Source: Lachnospiraceae bacterium (GTDB lineage Bacteria > Bacillota_A > Clostridia > Lachnospirales > Lachnospiraceae). Taken from it: DNA of 24,924 bases. Below are positions 1 to 7,373 of this stretch, piece by piece. Where the stretch lies: positions 1 to 24,924 of the forward strand of contig JAFQCI010000123.1 in NCBI GenBank assembly GCA_017416505.1, in the 5' to 3' direction. The notes under the pieces were generated by a model, which was not told the DNA's origin, searched no databases, and was given only the letters and a program-made list of their open reading frames with translations. Positions within the stretch are counted from its first letter, which is position 1. Every line of letters starts with the position of its first letter. A program made the translations under genes and the position numbers.

Positions 1-43
1 ATAATTATATACATTTTGCAATCATTTTATATGTAAATTGAAC

Positions 44-71
44 GTAAAAAAGCCACGAATTTCACTCAGCT
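44..71 (-). terminator. Weak candidate terminator after the DUF6179 gene
   Basis: Read on the minus strand, an imperfect short stem (AGCTG... pairing with ...CGTGGCT through two wobble pairs) overlaps the stop codon of the DUF6179 gene and is followed by a run of T residues. The stem is short, so this is only a plausible Rho-independent terminator. Confidence 0.3.
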
Positions 72-683
72 CTCCGACATCTTATTACAAAATTGCAATT
101 CTACTATTTCCTTTATATTAAAAAATTCATTTTCATATCTTAGATGAAATAATCGTAATTCATCTATTATATATCTTCTCGGAAATTTATTAAGATATTG
201 CTGTTCTTCCCAAATTGCATCTATATATTGTGCAATCATATCAATACCTTCCATCGTCATATCTAACCCCAATACAGGATAATCCATAGTTATAATCGTT
301 TCCATTGGAGCAAACTTTACATCATAATATAAAAAGAACGCAGGCAACGCCTTTTCCACTGTATCACGATAATTTTTATTTCCAAAGTCATCAAAAAAGG
401 TTACTAATTCATTATATTTTTCTTGTGTCTTCATCACTTTTCTAGTTACAGATTCGTACCCCATCTGATACGCCTCTTTTGCGTTCAGATCAGATAAAAT
501 CAATGAGTTCCCAATTTCATAATCTATATGTGAAATACAGTATAAAACTGCCTCCATGAATTGTCTAGCCCTCTCATATGTTACAGAGCTACTCTCGTAC
601 GATGTGAATTGTTCTGTCAATTTTGCAACAATAGGGATCAATTCTTCCATGGAATACATACTAATAATTTCTTCTTTATTCAT
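66..683 (-). CDS. DUF6179-like protein of unknown function
   Basis: A 205-residue soluble protein with no signal peptide and no membrane segment. I recognise it with moderate confidence as a DUF6179-type protein of Lachnospiraceae from the N-terminal stretch around ESSSVTYERARQFMEAVLYC (residues 30-49) and the helical, aromatic-rich C-terminal half with an IWEEQQYL segment. The biochemical role is unknown. The start ATG overlaps the last 8 bases of the upstream DUF6323 gene. The nearest GGAGG is 13 bases before the ATG, inside the upstream coding sequence, so translation is probably coupled to that gene. Both share the promoter at 1165-1193. The constant pairing with DUF6323 suggests that the two work together. 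The gene ends in TGA at 66-68, next to a weak terminator-like stem. Confidence 0.7.
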   Translation of the reverse strand: MNKEEIISMYSMEELIPIVAKLTEQFTSYESSSVTYERARQFMEAVLYCISHIDYEIGNSLILSDLNAKEAYQMGYESVTRKVMKTQEKYNELVTFFDDFGNKNYRDTVEKALPAFFLYYDVKFAPMETIITMDYPVLGLDMTMEGIDMIAQYIDAIWEEQQYLNKFPRRYIIDELRLFHLRYENEFFNIKEIVELQFCNKMSES

Positions 684-1134
684 CTTTTACTGTATACCTC
701 CCAATAAACTTGTGCGTGGTATTTCTAATGTTTCTTGCAAATTCCTCTAAACAAGTTCCTTCTAAATAATCTATCGAGCCCTGGCATACATCATCAAAGG
801 ATTCTCTCATAAATTCAATCAATTCATCATCTGTTAATTCATCCATTGATTCATTTTTGTACAAATAAAAAATATCTTGTAATCTAGCAAGTGTATCTAC
901 ATAATTTTCTTGATATACATATGAAGAATCACAAAAAGCATATATTAGTTTTTCAAGTACACCTTTTCCAAATTCAATTCTCTGATGATCTGCCAAACAT
1001 TCCCGGCGGACAATTACCAGTTCTTCTACATCTTGTTCAGACAATTTTAACCCAAATTGACAAGTATACTTATTACTATTTAGCAACTCCTGTTTATTAT
1101 GTTGAGATACCGCAAACAAATAATTCTCTTCCAT
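676..1134 (-). CDS. DUF6323-like protein of unknown function
   Basis: A 152-residue soluble, acidic protein. The core holds RIEFGKGVLEKLIYAFCDSS and LQDIFYLYKNES, followed by ELIEFMRES and CQGSIDYLEGT, a pattern I recall from DUF6323 proteins. Function is unknown. The open frame continues 34 codons further upstream, but the ATG at 1132-1134 is chosen because GGAGG sits 5-6 bases before it and the promoter at 1165-1193 lies inside the longer frame, which would exclude the longer start. The stop codon overlaps the start of the DUF6179 gene by 8 bases, indicating a two-gene operon. The CFC/CD region carries Cys residues but no evident metal-binding pattern. Confidence 0.75.
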   Translation of the reverse strand: MEENYLFAVSQHNKQELLNSNKYTCQFGLKLSEQDVEELVIVRRECLADHQRIEFGKGVLEKLIYAFCDSSYVYQENYVDTLARLQDIFYLYKNESMDELTDDELIEFMRESFDDVCQGSIDYLEGTCLEEFARNIRNTTHKFIGRYTVKDE

Positions 1135-1164
1135 ATCGGTTCCTCCAATCCTTATAATGCGGTG

Positions 1165-1193
1165 ATTATATCTCACCAATCCTTCTATTACAA
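1165..1193 (-). promoter_or_regulatory. Sigma-A type promoter for DUF6323-DUF6179
   Basis: Minus-strand hexamers TTGTAA (1188-1193) and TATAAT (1165-1170) are separated by exactly 17 bases. Transcription would start near 1158, giving a leader of about 24 bases before the ATG at 1134. Confidence 0.7.
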
Positions 1194-1234
1194 GACTTGA
1201 AAAAAAGCCAATTTTATGGTAATATAAACCTATC

Positions 1235-1278
1235 AAAAAAGAGAGAAAATGTATTTTTACACACTTCTCTCTTTTTTT
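1235..1278. terminator. Bidirectional hairpin terminator
   Basis: The arms AAAAAAGAGAGAA (1235-1247) and TTCTCTCTTTTTT (1265-1277) are perfect complements of 13 bp around a 17-base loop, giving a T run on either strand. On the minus strand it lies about 110 bases after the SpoIIM-like gene and probably ends that operon. Confidence 0.65.
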
Positions 1279-1387
1279 ATTCTGTCTATAAATTCAATTT
1301 ATTCCCCTTACAATTCTAAATTATCCGTTTCAATAATGTTCATATTTACCTCCACAATCTTTTTATAGAATCAAAAACATTGATAAT

Positions 1388-2011
1388 CTAAGACATTTTT
1401 ATTATTGTATTACTTTCTATCAAGGCTCCTAAAAACATTAATAACAATCCGAATATAAACACTGCAATTTCCGTTTTTGTATAATTAATCTCTTTTAGCT
1501 TACGTGTAGTTGTCTGTTTACCATCTGTCAGAACCAAAGACTTATTTGCAAGAGAACAGACTATTAGCAATTGCCCAAACATTTCTACTAATCCTGCATG
1601 TTTTGTTATATAGAACATAGAAATGATACGTTCAAATAACGAAACATCCACAACTGCTTCACTAAAAGAACCTGTACCTAATGTAATCGCATTTATAGTT
1701 ATAAGTAATACAAAACAATAATATCCTGATGAAACATATACCCCATCTTTCTTTTTCGAAAATAAGCTTGCCACTAAGATACACAAAACAGATATCATAT
1801 TAAAGAAAAATATTTGCAATGTGCAAACAAGTAAACTTGTAGATGTTTCGAAATTCCTCATATTGTTTTGATTTGATAAAAACCCCTTAGGTAATAAATG
1901 ATAACTGATAATTGCTATGCCGAAAAACATAAAACAGAAAACACAAACCAGAGTTGCAATTCTACTCCAGACATTATCACTATACAGCTTTTTTCTAACA
2001 AATTGTAACAT
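1388..2011 (-). CDS. Divergent SpoIIM-like (DUF95-type) membrane protein
   Basis: A 207-residue integral membrane protein with about five hydrophobic segments (roughly residues 19-42, 61-85, 97-113, 138-155 and 182-202). The middle resembles the SpoIIM fold seen in stage II sporulation protein M and its relatives: FFFNMISVL, then LITINAITLGTGS, then KHAGLVEMFGQLLIV, which matches the family's usual pattern of a small-residue turn followed by PHGxxElpA. The usual PHG is changed to KHAG, so the assignment is tentative. The start ATG has GAGGT nine bases upstream. It follows the DUF6442-like gene after about 70 bases and is likely the last gene of the XRE operon. Related accessory SpoIIM-like proteins often sit with transporters; none is seen here. 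Role in the cell unknown. Confidence 0.65.
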   Translation of the reverse strand: MLQFVRKKLYSDNVWSRIATLVCVFCFMFFGIAIISYHLLPKGFLSNQNNMRNFETSTSLLVCTLQIFFFNMISVLCILVASLFSKKKDGVYVSSGYYCFVLLITINAITLGTGSFSEAVVDVSLFERIISMFYITKHAGLVEMFGQLLIVCSLANKSLVLTDGKQTTTRKLKEINYTKTEIAVFIFGLLLMFLGALIESNTIIKMS

Positions 2012-2054
2012 CGTATTTTAACCTCGCAATAAATTTTATAAAGATATATCTCTT

Positions 2055-2093
2055 ATTACATTTCTTTATTACATTTCTTTATTACATTTCTTT
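2055..2093 (-). repeat. Three perfect tandem copies of a 13-bp word
   Basis: ATTACATTTCTTT occurs three times head to tail at 2055-2067, 2068-2080 and 2081-2093. The copy at 2081-2093 encodes the last residues and stop codon of the DUF6442-like protein; the other two are in the intergenic gap. Because the stop codon falls in the first copy met by the ribosome, changes in copy number would alter spacing to the next gene but not the protein. Confidence 0.9.
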
Positions 2094-2513
2094 ATCAAAC
2101 TTTTTGAAATAGTATATTTCAAATCCTATTACTAAAAAATAACCAACATTTAGCATTATAATCACAGACAAATCAACTCCCATCAACCCAAAAACAATCT
2201 GCAGTGCTGCAAAAATGTAAACCATTATATCATAGGCTTTTGCCTTCGCTTTATTACTTACTGCTACATTCCGTTCGTCACTCTTATTAATTAAATTTCT
2301 TTTTGCCATTTTGGGGTCCGCTTTTTCAGCCTGCATAGTGCAGATTTTTCCAATACCATGACCAAATATAATACATCCCAAACCTATAAAAACATAAAAT
2401 ATTGTACTCATTATGCTTTCAGAATCATCAATTATCTTTGTCATACATAAACTCACCACAAGCAACAACAAGCCCATTATTGTTATAATATAACTAGAAT
2501 TTAATTTTTTCAC
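2082..2513 (-). CDS. DUF6442/DUF2178-like small membrane protein
   Basis: A small membrane protein of 143 residues with four hydrophobic segments (about 8-26, 36-54, 90-108 and 112-132) and a cytoplasmic-type loop containing KSDERNVAVSNKAKAKAYDI. That DERN motif followed by an alternating Ala/Lys helix is what I associate with the DUF6442 or DUF2178 group of proteins commonly encoded beside XRE regulators. The frame can be opened at a TTG two codons earlier, but GGGGAGG directly abuts that TTG, while it lies seven bases before the GTG at 2511-2513; the GTG is therefore preferred. It starts two bases after the XRE stop codon, so the two are co-transcribed and probably co-translated. Function is unknown; the pair may be a membrane-linked regulator system. 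Confidence 0.7.
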   Translation of the reverse strand: MKKLNSSYIITIMGLLLLVVSLCMTKIIDDSESIMSTIFYVFIGLGCIIFGHGIGKICTMQAEKADPKMAKRNLINKSDERNVAVSNKAKAKAYDIMVYIFAALQIVFGLMGVDLSVIIMLNVGYFLVIGFEIYYFKKFDKEM

Positions 2514-2515
2514 GT

Positions 2516-2713
2516 TCAATCCTCCCCATAGATAAAAATATCTTCAATAGTAACATCAAAATAGCGAGCAAGCTTATAAGCTAAAAGAATGGACGGGTTA
2601 TATCTTCCGTTCTCTAAAGAACTTATTGTCTGCCTGGATACTTCCATTACATCTGCCAATTCTTCTTGCTTAATGCCACGCTCTTTTCGTAACTCTTCTA
2701 ATCGATTTTTCAT
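2516..2713 (-). CDS. XRE-family transcriptional regulator (Cro/CI type HTH)
   Basis: A 65-residue protein made of little more than one HTH_3 domain: KQEELADVMEVSRQTISSLE (residues 15-34) is the helix-turn-helix, followed by NGRYNPSILLAYKLARYFDV and the typical IEDIF ending. It belongs to the short regulators without an effector domain. The ATG at 2711-2713 has AGGAGG 6-7 bases upstream. Two palindromic sites flank its promoter, one over the -35 and one over the transcription start, so autorepression is likely. It heads an operon with the DUF6442-like and SpoIIM-like membrane proteins. Confidence 0.9.
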   Translation of the reverse strand: MKNRLEELRKERGIKQEELADVMEVSRQTISSLENGRYNPSILLAYKLARYFDVTIEDIFIYGED

Positions 2714-2724
2714 GGCACCCTCCT

Positions 2725-2748
2725 ATATGTAAAGTTAGCTTTACATAT
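2725..2748. promoter_or_regulatory. Operator 1, perfect palindrome over the XRE transcription start
   Basis: The arms ATATGTAAAG and CTTTACATAT are exact reverse complements of 10 bp around TTAG. It covers the predicted +1 region of the XRE operon and ends at the ribosome binding site. A second copy lies at 2774-2793 with centres 47 bp apart. Confidence 0.7.
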
Positions 2749-2751
2749 GTG

Positions 2752-2780
2752 ATGTTATCAAATAATTATTTTCATGTCAA
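2752..2780 (-). promoter_or_regulatory. Sigma-A promoter of the XRE operon
   Basis: Minus-strand TTGACA (2775-2780) and TAACAT (2752-2757) are spaced by 17 bases. The -35 lies inside operator 2 and the start point inside operator 1, an arrangement expected for autorepression. Confidence 0.7.
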
Positions 2781-2793
2781 GTCAGCTTTACAT
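2774..2793. promoter_or_regulatory. Operator 2, near-perfect palindrome over the XRE -35 box
   Basis: ATGTCAAG, TCAG, CTTTACAT: the arms match with one mismatch and repeat the core of operator 1. It includes the -35 hexamer of the XRE promoter. Confidence 0.6.
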
Positions 2794-2846
2794 TTTAAAT
2801 ACTATTAATTCATCTTTACTTGATGTGCGAGTGTTAATTATTATTC

Positions 2847-2879
2847 AAATAAAAAGAGTGCAAGGACTATCCTGCACTC
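2847..2879 (-). terminator. Terminator after the lone membrane protein gene
   Basis: On the minus strand GAGTGCAGG pairs with CCTTGCACTC with one bulged base, followed by TTTTTATTTG. It lies about 140 bases after the stop of the gene at 3020-3499 and before the XRE promoter. The 300 bases between 2714 and 3019 otherwise hold only the operators and promoter. Confidence 0.6.
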
Positions 2880-3019
2880 AAATAATATATTATATAAAAT
2901 CACTGTAAAATTCAAATTAATCTCGTAAAAATCACTGCGAAATATATTTTCTATGTGATAATTTCACATTATTTTAATTGACCATAGTTTGCAAAGAATT
3001 GTCAGGTGCTATTATTCTT

Positions 3020-3499
3020 TTATAACACCGAAATTATTGCAGAAAGAATTGCCGCAAGAAGCGGATAGCCTATAACAGTTCCAACCCATTTTTTAATAAG
3101 TGTTTTCTTAGGAATATAAGGCATCAACTCCTCTGTACCTGGAATATACCACGCTTTTGTTTTCCCTACCCAATACCAGTCTATAAAGAGACGATCAAAT
3201 AATCCTACTATAATCAATATAGTAGTTATTTGCCAAAAGATTTCGTAAAAGCCTCTTGCACCATTGATAAAGTAAACCATTGCTGGTACAAAAAACAAAA
3301 TCGGGACAAATAACGCAACTCCTGCAAGCGCATACCTTTTCTTGATTTTCTCTTTTGTTGTAAGCCCCAACTCTACAACTTTTTCCTGAACTTCCGGTTC
3401 GTAAAAATACACCGAACCTGCAGGTCCATTTGCTATCCCATTTACACATATAATCAGCAATATGAAACACATAGCTAAACTTTCTATTAAAATCAACAT
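3020..3499 (-). CDS. Conserved membrane protein of unknown function
   Basis: A 159-residue membrane protein with four hydrophobic segments (about 1-23, 56-77, 86-104 and 137-158). The first loop, with a GPAGSVYFYEPEVQEKVVEL stretch, and the third, with RLFIDWYWVGKTKAWYIPGT, are well-ordered and look like conserved family signatures. I recall similar clostridial proteins being annotated loosely as permeases, but there is no transporter motif here and I do not assign a function. The ATG is supported by GGAGG seven bases upstream and a promoter at 3536-3563. It is monocistronic, ending at the terminator at 2847-2879. Confidence 0.75.
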   Translation of the reverse strand: MLILIESLAMCFILLIICVNGIANGPAGSVYFYEPEVQEKVVELGLTTKEKIKKRYALAGVALFVPILFFVPAMVYFINGARGFYEIFWQITTILIIVGLFDRLFIDWYWVGKTKAWYIPGTEELMPYIPKKTLIKKWVGTVIGYPLLAAILSAIISVL

Positions 3500-3535
3500 C
3501 CCTTTTCCTCCATCGAATTCAAATTTATATTACTC

Positions 3536-3563
3536 ATTATATAATCCCCACCCATTCCCACAA
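3536..3563 (-). promoter_or_regulatory. Candidate promoter for the lone membrane protein gene
   Basis: Minus-strand TTGTGG (3558-3563) and TATAAT (3536-3541) are 16 bases apart. The spacer and upstream region are unusually G-rich on the minus strand for this AT-rich genome. Confidence 0.45.
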
Positions 3564-3616
3564 CACCGTTTCCGATACCTTCGCTCCCCTCCCCTTCCAA
3601 ACTCAGCGTTTACCTC

Positions 3617-3662
3617 CACACAAAAATGCTCTATATCAGCCATTTAAACCGATATAGAGCAT
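3617..3662 (-). terminator. Strong terminator after prfA
   Basis: The arms ATGCTCTATATC (3626-3637) and GATATAGAGCAT (3651-3662) are perfect 12-bp complements, followed on the minus strand by TTTTTGTGTG. It lies about 60 bases past the prfA stop codon. Confidence 0.75.
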
Positions 3663-3722
3663 CTCATTTTTACATCTCATTATCCACTTTTCAATCTCAC
3701 ACCTAAACTAGGCTAATCTTCC

Positions 3723-4796
3723 CTAGTTCTCATTCATCTTGGCGAGCTTTGCCGCTTGATCCGCTGCAATACAGGCATCCAGCACTTCTTGAATATCTCC
3801 ATTCATAATCTTATCCAACTTATACAATGTAAGATTAATTCTGTGGTCTGTTACACGACCTTGAGGGAAATTATAGGTACGGATTTTCTCAGAACGGTCA
3901 CCGGTACCGATTTGATTTCTTCTTGCTTCTGCTTCTGCATCATGGGCTTTTTGGCATTCGATATCATATAATTTTGCTCTTAACAATGCAAATGCCTTTG
4001 CCTTATTCTGTAACTGGGATTTTTCTGTCTGGCTATAAACTACGATTCCAGATGGATAGTGAGTCAAACGTACCGCTGAATCTGTGGTATTTACACATTG
4101 TCCACCATTTCCTGATGCACGCATTACGTCGATACGGATATCTTTTTCATCAATCTGAACGTCTACTTCTTCCGCTTCCGGCATAACTGCTACTGTAATG
4201 GTAGAAGTATGGATACGTCCGCCGGATTCTGTTTCAGGTACACGTTGTACACGATGAACTCCGGATTCATATTTCATCTTAGAATATGCACCATTTCCTG
4301 TAATCATAAAGGTTACATTCTTCATACCACCGATTCCGATTTCTTCAAATTCCATAGTTTCCACTTTCCAGCGTTGACTTTCTGCATAGTGTACATACAT
4401 ACGATATATCTCAGCCGCAAACAATGCAGCTTCATCACCACCGGCACCGGCGCGAATTTCTACGATAACATTCTTATCATCGTTAGGGTCTTTTGGAAGT
4501 AAAAGAATCTTTAATTCCTGCTCTAAAGTTTCCTGGGCTGCTTTGGCTTCATTTAATTCATCCTTTGCAAGCTCTCTCATTTCTTCATCACTTTCTTCTT
4601 CCAGCATCAAAAGACTATCTTCAATGGTTTTCTTTGCTTCTTTATATTCTTTATATTTTTCTACAATTGGAGATAATTCCGTCTGTTCCTTCATTAACTT
4701 ACGGAATCTTTCCTGATTATTTACCACATCTGGGTCATTTAATTCCTGTAAAATCATTTCAAAACGGTCCACAATATTCTCTAACTTATCAAACAT
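3723..4796 (-). CDS. prfA: Peptide chain release factor 1
   Basis: A 357-residue RF1 that reads UAA and UAG stop codons and triggers peptidyl-tRNA hydrolysis on the ribosome. The decoding tripeptide is PET (residues 187-189) in [18 protein letters not shown], the variant common in Gram-positive RF1. The catalytic GGQ loop is at 231-233 in [20 protein letters not shown]. The Gln of GGQ is the residue methylated by PrmC, whose gene lies just upstream with a 70-base gap. Length and domain order match the family. The ATG has AAAGGA about seven bases upstream. The PET tripeptide and lack of an SPF motif separate it from RF2. Confidence 0.97.
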   Translation of the reverse strand: MFDKLENIVDRFEMILQELNDPDVVNNQERFRKLMKEQTELSPIVEKYKEYKEAKKTIEDSLLMLEEESDEEMRELAKDELNEAKAAQETLEQELKILLLPKDPNDDKNVIVEIRAGAGGDEAALFAAEIYRMYVHYAESQRWKVETMEFEEIGIGGMKNVTFMITGNGAYSKMKYESGVHRVQRVPETESGGRIHTSTITVAVMPEAEEVDVQIDEKDIRIDVMRASGNGGQCVNTTDSAVRLTHYPSGIVVYSQTEKSQLQNKAKAFALLRAKLYDIECQKAHDAEAEARRNQIGTGDRSEKIRTYNFPQGRVTDHRINLTLYKLDKIMNGDIQEVLDACIAADQAAKLAKMNEN

Positions 4797-4866
4797 ATTT
4801 CTTATCCTTTCACATCTATTCTTTTAAGCGTTTGCGAAACAATGTTGCTTCACAACCATTATCTTA

Positions 4867-5694
4867 TCATATTTTACCTACCACAACCCGGTCAAGTCCT
4901 GCCAAATCCTGAACACAATAAACCTGAGTGAAGCCTTCTTTTTCCATACACTCCATCACTTCATCCTTTTGGTCGTGTCCAATTTCAAAAAACAACATTC
5001 CTTCCGGATTCAGATGTTTTTTCCCATCCTGAATGATTTTCCGGTAAAAATATAATCCGTCTTCTTTTCCGTCCAATGCAAGCATCGGTTCGTACTTTTT
5101 GACTTCATCCATAAGACCTGGAATTACTGAACTCCTGATATATGGCGGATTTGATACAATGGCATCAAAATTTCCACTTATATTTTCAAACAAATCACTC
5201 TCTACTAATGTTACATTAGAATTTAAATTTTGTCTATTTATTTTAGCAACCTCTAAGGCATTTTTTGAGATATCTGACAATGTCACATTTTTTTTAGTCA
5301 GTTTTTCAAAAGAAATTCCAATGCATCCGGAACCTGTACATAAATCCAACAAAGTAGAAATCCTATCCTTATATTTTAACACTTCTTCCACCAAACATTC
5401 CGTATCCTGCCTTGGTATCAACACATTTTCATTCACATAAAAGGAAAATCCCATAAATTCCTGTTTTTCTGTGATATATTGTAACGGATATCTTTCTGCT
5501 CTTTTTCGAATCACTTCATTGTAGTGTTGTTCCTGCTGGCTATTAAGTTTCTTTTCTCCATCTAAAATCCAGATGATAGAATCTTTTCCAACCACATATT
5601 CCAGCAAATACTTTGCATCCAAGGAACTATTCGGAATTTCCGCCCGTTCCAGAATGTCTTGTCCTTTTACATATGCCTGTTTCCATGTAGTCAT
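4867..5694 (-). CDS. prmC: Release factor glutamine N5-methyltransferase
   Basis: A 275-residue SAM-dependent methyltransferase that methylates the Gln of the GGQ motif in RF1 and RF2. The N-terminal helical domain (1-85) is followed by the SAM-binding motif LLDLCTGSGCIG (115-126) and the catalytic SNPPYIRSS motif (181-189), the NPPY that holds the substrate amide. The next key segment, GLMDEVKKYEPMLALDG, is also family typical. The ATG is supported by GAGGTG seven to eight bases upstream. It lies between the DUF1385 gene and prfA, all on the same strand, an arrangement found in many Clostridia. Confidence 0.96.
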   Translation of the reverse strand: MTTWKQAYVKGQDILERAEIPNSSLDAKYLLEYVVGKDSIIWILDGEKKLNSQQEQHYNEVIRKRAERYPLQYITEKQEFMGFSFYVNENVLIPRQDTECLVEEVLKYKDRISTLLDLCTGSGCIGISFEKLTKKNVTLSDISKNALEVAKINRQNLNSNVTLVESDLFENISGNFDAIVSNPPYIRSSVIPGLMDEVKKYEPMLALDGKEDGLYFYRKIIQDGKKHLNPEGMLFFEIGHDQKDEVMECMEKEGFTQVYCVQDLAGLDRVVVGKI

Positions 5695-5752
5695 AAATCA
5701 CACCTCAACCATTCTTTGTTAAATGTTGATATGCCTTTTCTTCACATAGTTG

Positions 5753-6976
5753 CTAATCTTCGATTTCTCCCTTTCGGATAGCTTCCACATAAGGTTTCCA
5801 GTCAAAAACAGCCTCTACGGAAGCAATGGCTACCTCAATCATATCATCATCCGGCTCTTTTGTTGTAAGCTTTTGCATTGCCATACCCGGCTTACTTAAA
5901 AAGCCAATTATCTTAGAATCACTCTTTCCTGCCAAACGAATCAATTCATAAGAAATGCCCGCAATAACCGGTACTAACAATAATCTCACAATAATTCTAA
6001 GTGCTACTGTTTCTACTCTGATAAACATGAACAAAAGAATACTAATTAAAATAACAAACAATAAAAAGCTTGTTCCACATCTTTTGTGAATCCGGCTATG
6101 TTTCTTAATATTTTCTACGGTTAAATCTTCCCCTGCCTCTAAGCAGTTAATGGTCTTATGTTCTGCACCATGATACATATAAGTTCTCTTAATATCTTTG
6201 ATATTAGAAATCAATACAATATATCCTAAAAAGATAAGAATTTTAATCAAACCTTCCAACAAAGACATCACCAACATGGAATCAATGACAGATTCAAACA
6301 GACTGGCAATTAAATACGGAGCAATCATAAACAATGAAATGGAAATTACCAAAGAAATGACGATGGTAGCAAGCATAAAAGCATTTTCTTTTGCTTTTTC
6401 CTTTTCTTCCTCAGTAATGGTTTTCGTACCCTTGTTCTTTTTCGTTTCAGATGCCAAGTCAGCGTTTTTCTCTGCATCTGTCTCTTTCGAACTTTCTTCA
6501 TCTGTTTTCGTTTCAGACTGTTTTTCAACTTTTTCTTCTGTCTTTAGTTCATCTTGCTTTTCTTTCTTTTCTTCTTTCTTTACTTCAGTTTGTTTTTCTT
6601 TCTTTTCTTCTGCCATTATTTCAGCTTGCTTTTCTTTCTTTTCTTCCGTCTTTATTTCAGCTTGTTTTTCTTTCTTTTCTTTGATTTCTTTCTTTGAATT
6701 CTTTTCCTTTTCTTCTATTTCTTCTTCCTCTTCTTCAAAAAAAGATGCAGAATAGTTTAAACTTTTCATACCTACTACCAAAGACTCTGCAAAATTAACC
6801 ACTCCCCGGATAAAAGGAGCTTTTAGTATCGGATAATCGTCGCCAATACTTTTCGTCTTTTCCACTTTTGTTTCGATTGACTGGTCTGGCTTTCGAACCG
6901 TCATGGCATATTGGTTGCCGTTACGCATCATGATTCCTTCCATCAAAGCCTGACCACCGATGGATGTTCTTTTCAT
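5753..6976 (-). CDS. DUF1385 (YqhQ-like) membrane protein with a Lys/Glu repeat insert
   Basis: A 407-residue DUF1385 protein. Numbering from the ATG at 6974-6976, the N-terminal signature SIGGQALMEGIMMR and RGVVNFAESL are near residues 5-70. Residues about 80-205 form a charged low-complexity linker that includes five 12-residue repeats. The C-terminal half has four to five membrane segments and the family motif YHGAEHKTINCLEAG followed by HKRCGTSFLL, whose His and Cys residues suggest metal binding. Function is not settled. The B. subtilis relative YqhQ is about 320 residues as I recall, so the linker accounts for the extra length. The upstream in-frame ATG at 7016-7018 has no ribosome binding site; AAAGGA precedes the chosen ATG. 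Neighbours are rpmE, prmC and prfA. Confidence 0.9.
   Translation of the reverse strand: MKRTSIGGQALMEGIMMRNGNQYAMTVRKPDQSIETKVEKTKSIGDDYPILKAPFIRGVVNFAESLVVGMKSLNYSASFFEEEEEEIEEKEKNSKKEIKEKKEKQAEIKTEEKKEKQAEIMAEEKKEKQTEVKKEEKKEKQDELKTEEKVEKQSETKTDEESSKETDAEKNADLASETKKNKGTKTITEEEKEKAKENAFMLATIVISLVISISLFMIAPYLIASLFESVIDSMLVMSLLEGLIKILIFLGYIVLISNIKDIKRTYMYHGAEHKTINCLEAGEDLTVENIKKHSRIHKRCGTSFLLFVILISILLFMFIRVETVALRIIVRLLLVPVIAGISYELIRLAGKSDSKIIGFLSKPGMAMQKLTTKEPDDDMIEVAIASVEAVFDWKPYVEAIRKGEIED
6497..6676 (-). repeat. Five 36-bp in-frame repeats in the DUF1385 gene
   Basis: The encoded 12-residue units are KKEKQAEIKTEE, KKEKQAEIMAEE, KKEKQTEVKKEE, KKEKQDELKTEE and KVEKQSETKTDE. The periodicity and K/E pattern suggest a single charged alpha helix or coiled coil in the linker between the two halves of the protein. 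Confidence 0.9.
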
Positions 6977-7040
6977 TTCATACCAATCCTTTCTATGTTT
7001 TGCGGGTCCAAAAATCATACTTTTTCATGTAAGCGTGAAA

Positions 7041-7069
7041 AATATGACCTTTTAACCCTGGTATCACAA
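7041..7069 (-). promoter_or_regulatory. Candidate promoter for the DUF1385-prmC-prfA genes
   Basis: Minus-strand TTGTGA (7064-7069) and CATATT (7041-7046) are 17 bases apart, downstream of the rpmE terminator. The -10 is weak. A 12-bp palindrome TATACTAGTATA at 7071-7082 adjoins it. Confidence 0.35.
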
Positions 7070-7083
7070 ATATACTAGTATAA

Positions 7084-7121
7084 CGAAAAAATAGGTTGAG
7101 ATTTCAAAAATCTCAACCTAT
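7084..7121 (-). terminator. Strong terminator after rpmE
   Basis: The arms ATAGGTTGAGATTT (7091-7104) and AAATCTCAACCTAT (7108-7121) are perfect 14-bp complements with a 3-base loop, followed on the minus strand by TTTTTTCG. It begins nine bases after the rpmE stop codon. Confidence 0.85.
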
Positions 7122-7129
7122 CATTTTGA

Positions 7130-7339
7130 TTAGTTTGCTTGGCTAACTCCATATTTACGGTTGAATTTATCAATACGACCACGTGCTTGAGTAGCTTTTT
7201 GTTGTCCTGTATAGAATGAGTGACACTTTGAACAAATTTCAACGTGAATATCTTCCTTAGTTGAACCAGTAACGAATTCATTACCACAGTTACAAACAAC
7301 TTTTGCTTGATAGTATTCTGGATGGATTCCTTGTTTCAT
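7130..7339 (-). CDS. rpmE: 50S ribosomal protein L31, zinc-binding type
   Basis: A 69-residue L31 of the Cys-containing type: C16 and C18 in [11 protein letters not shown]36 and C39 in [15 protein letters not shown] make a zinc site, and the ending [10 protein letters not shown] is typical. L31 bridges the two ribosomal subunits. The frame can be opened at a GTG three codons earlier, but GAGGTG overlaps that GTG and is eight bases from the ATG at 7337-7339, which also gives the standard N-terminus MKQGIHPEY. It has its own promoter (7442-7470), a leader hairpin (7374-7413) and its own terminator, so it is probably expressed and controlled alone, between rho and the DUF1385 gene. Confidence 0.97.
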   Translation of the reverse strand: MKQGIHPEYYQAKVVCNCGNEFVTGSTKEDIHVEICSKCHSFYTGQQKATQARGRIDKFNRKYGVSQAN

Positions 7340-7373
7340 TATTTTCACCTCTTCGTAGATTAATTATAAAATA

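Noticed and set aside
6198..6755. Plus-strand open frame of 185 codons, Ser/Phe rich
   Set aside because: It mirrors the Lys/Glu repeat of the DUF1385 gene on the other strand; no start signals.
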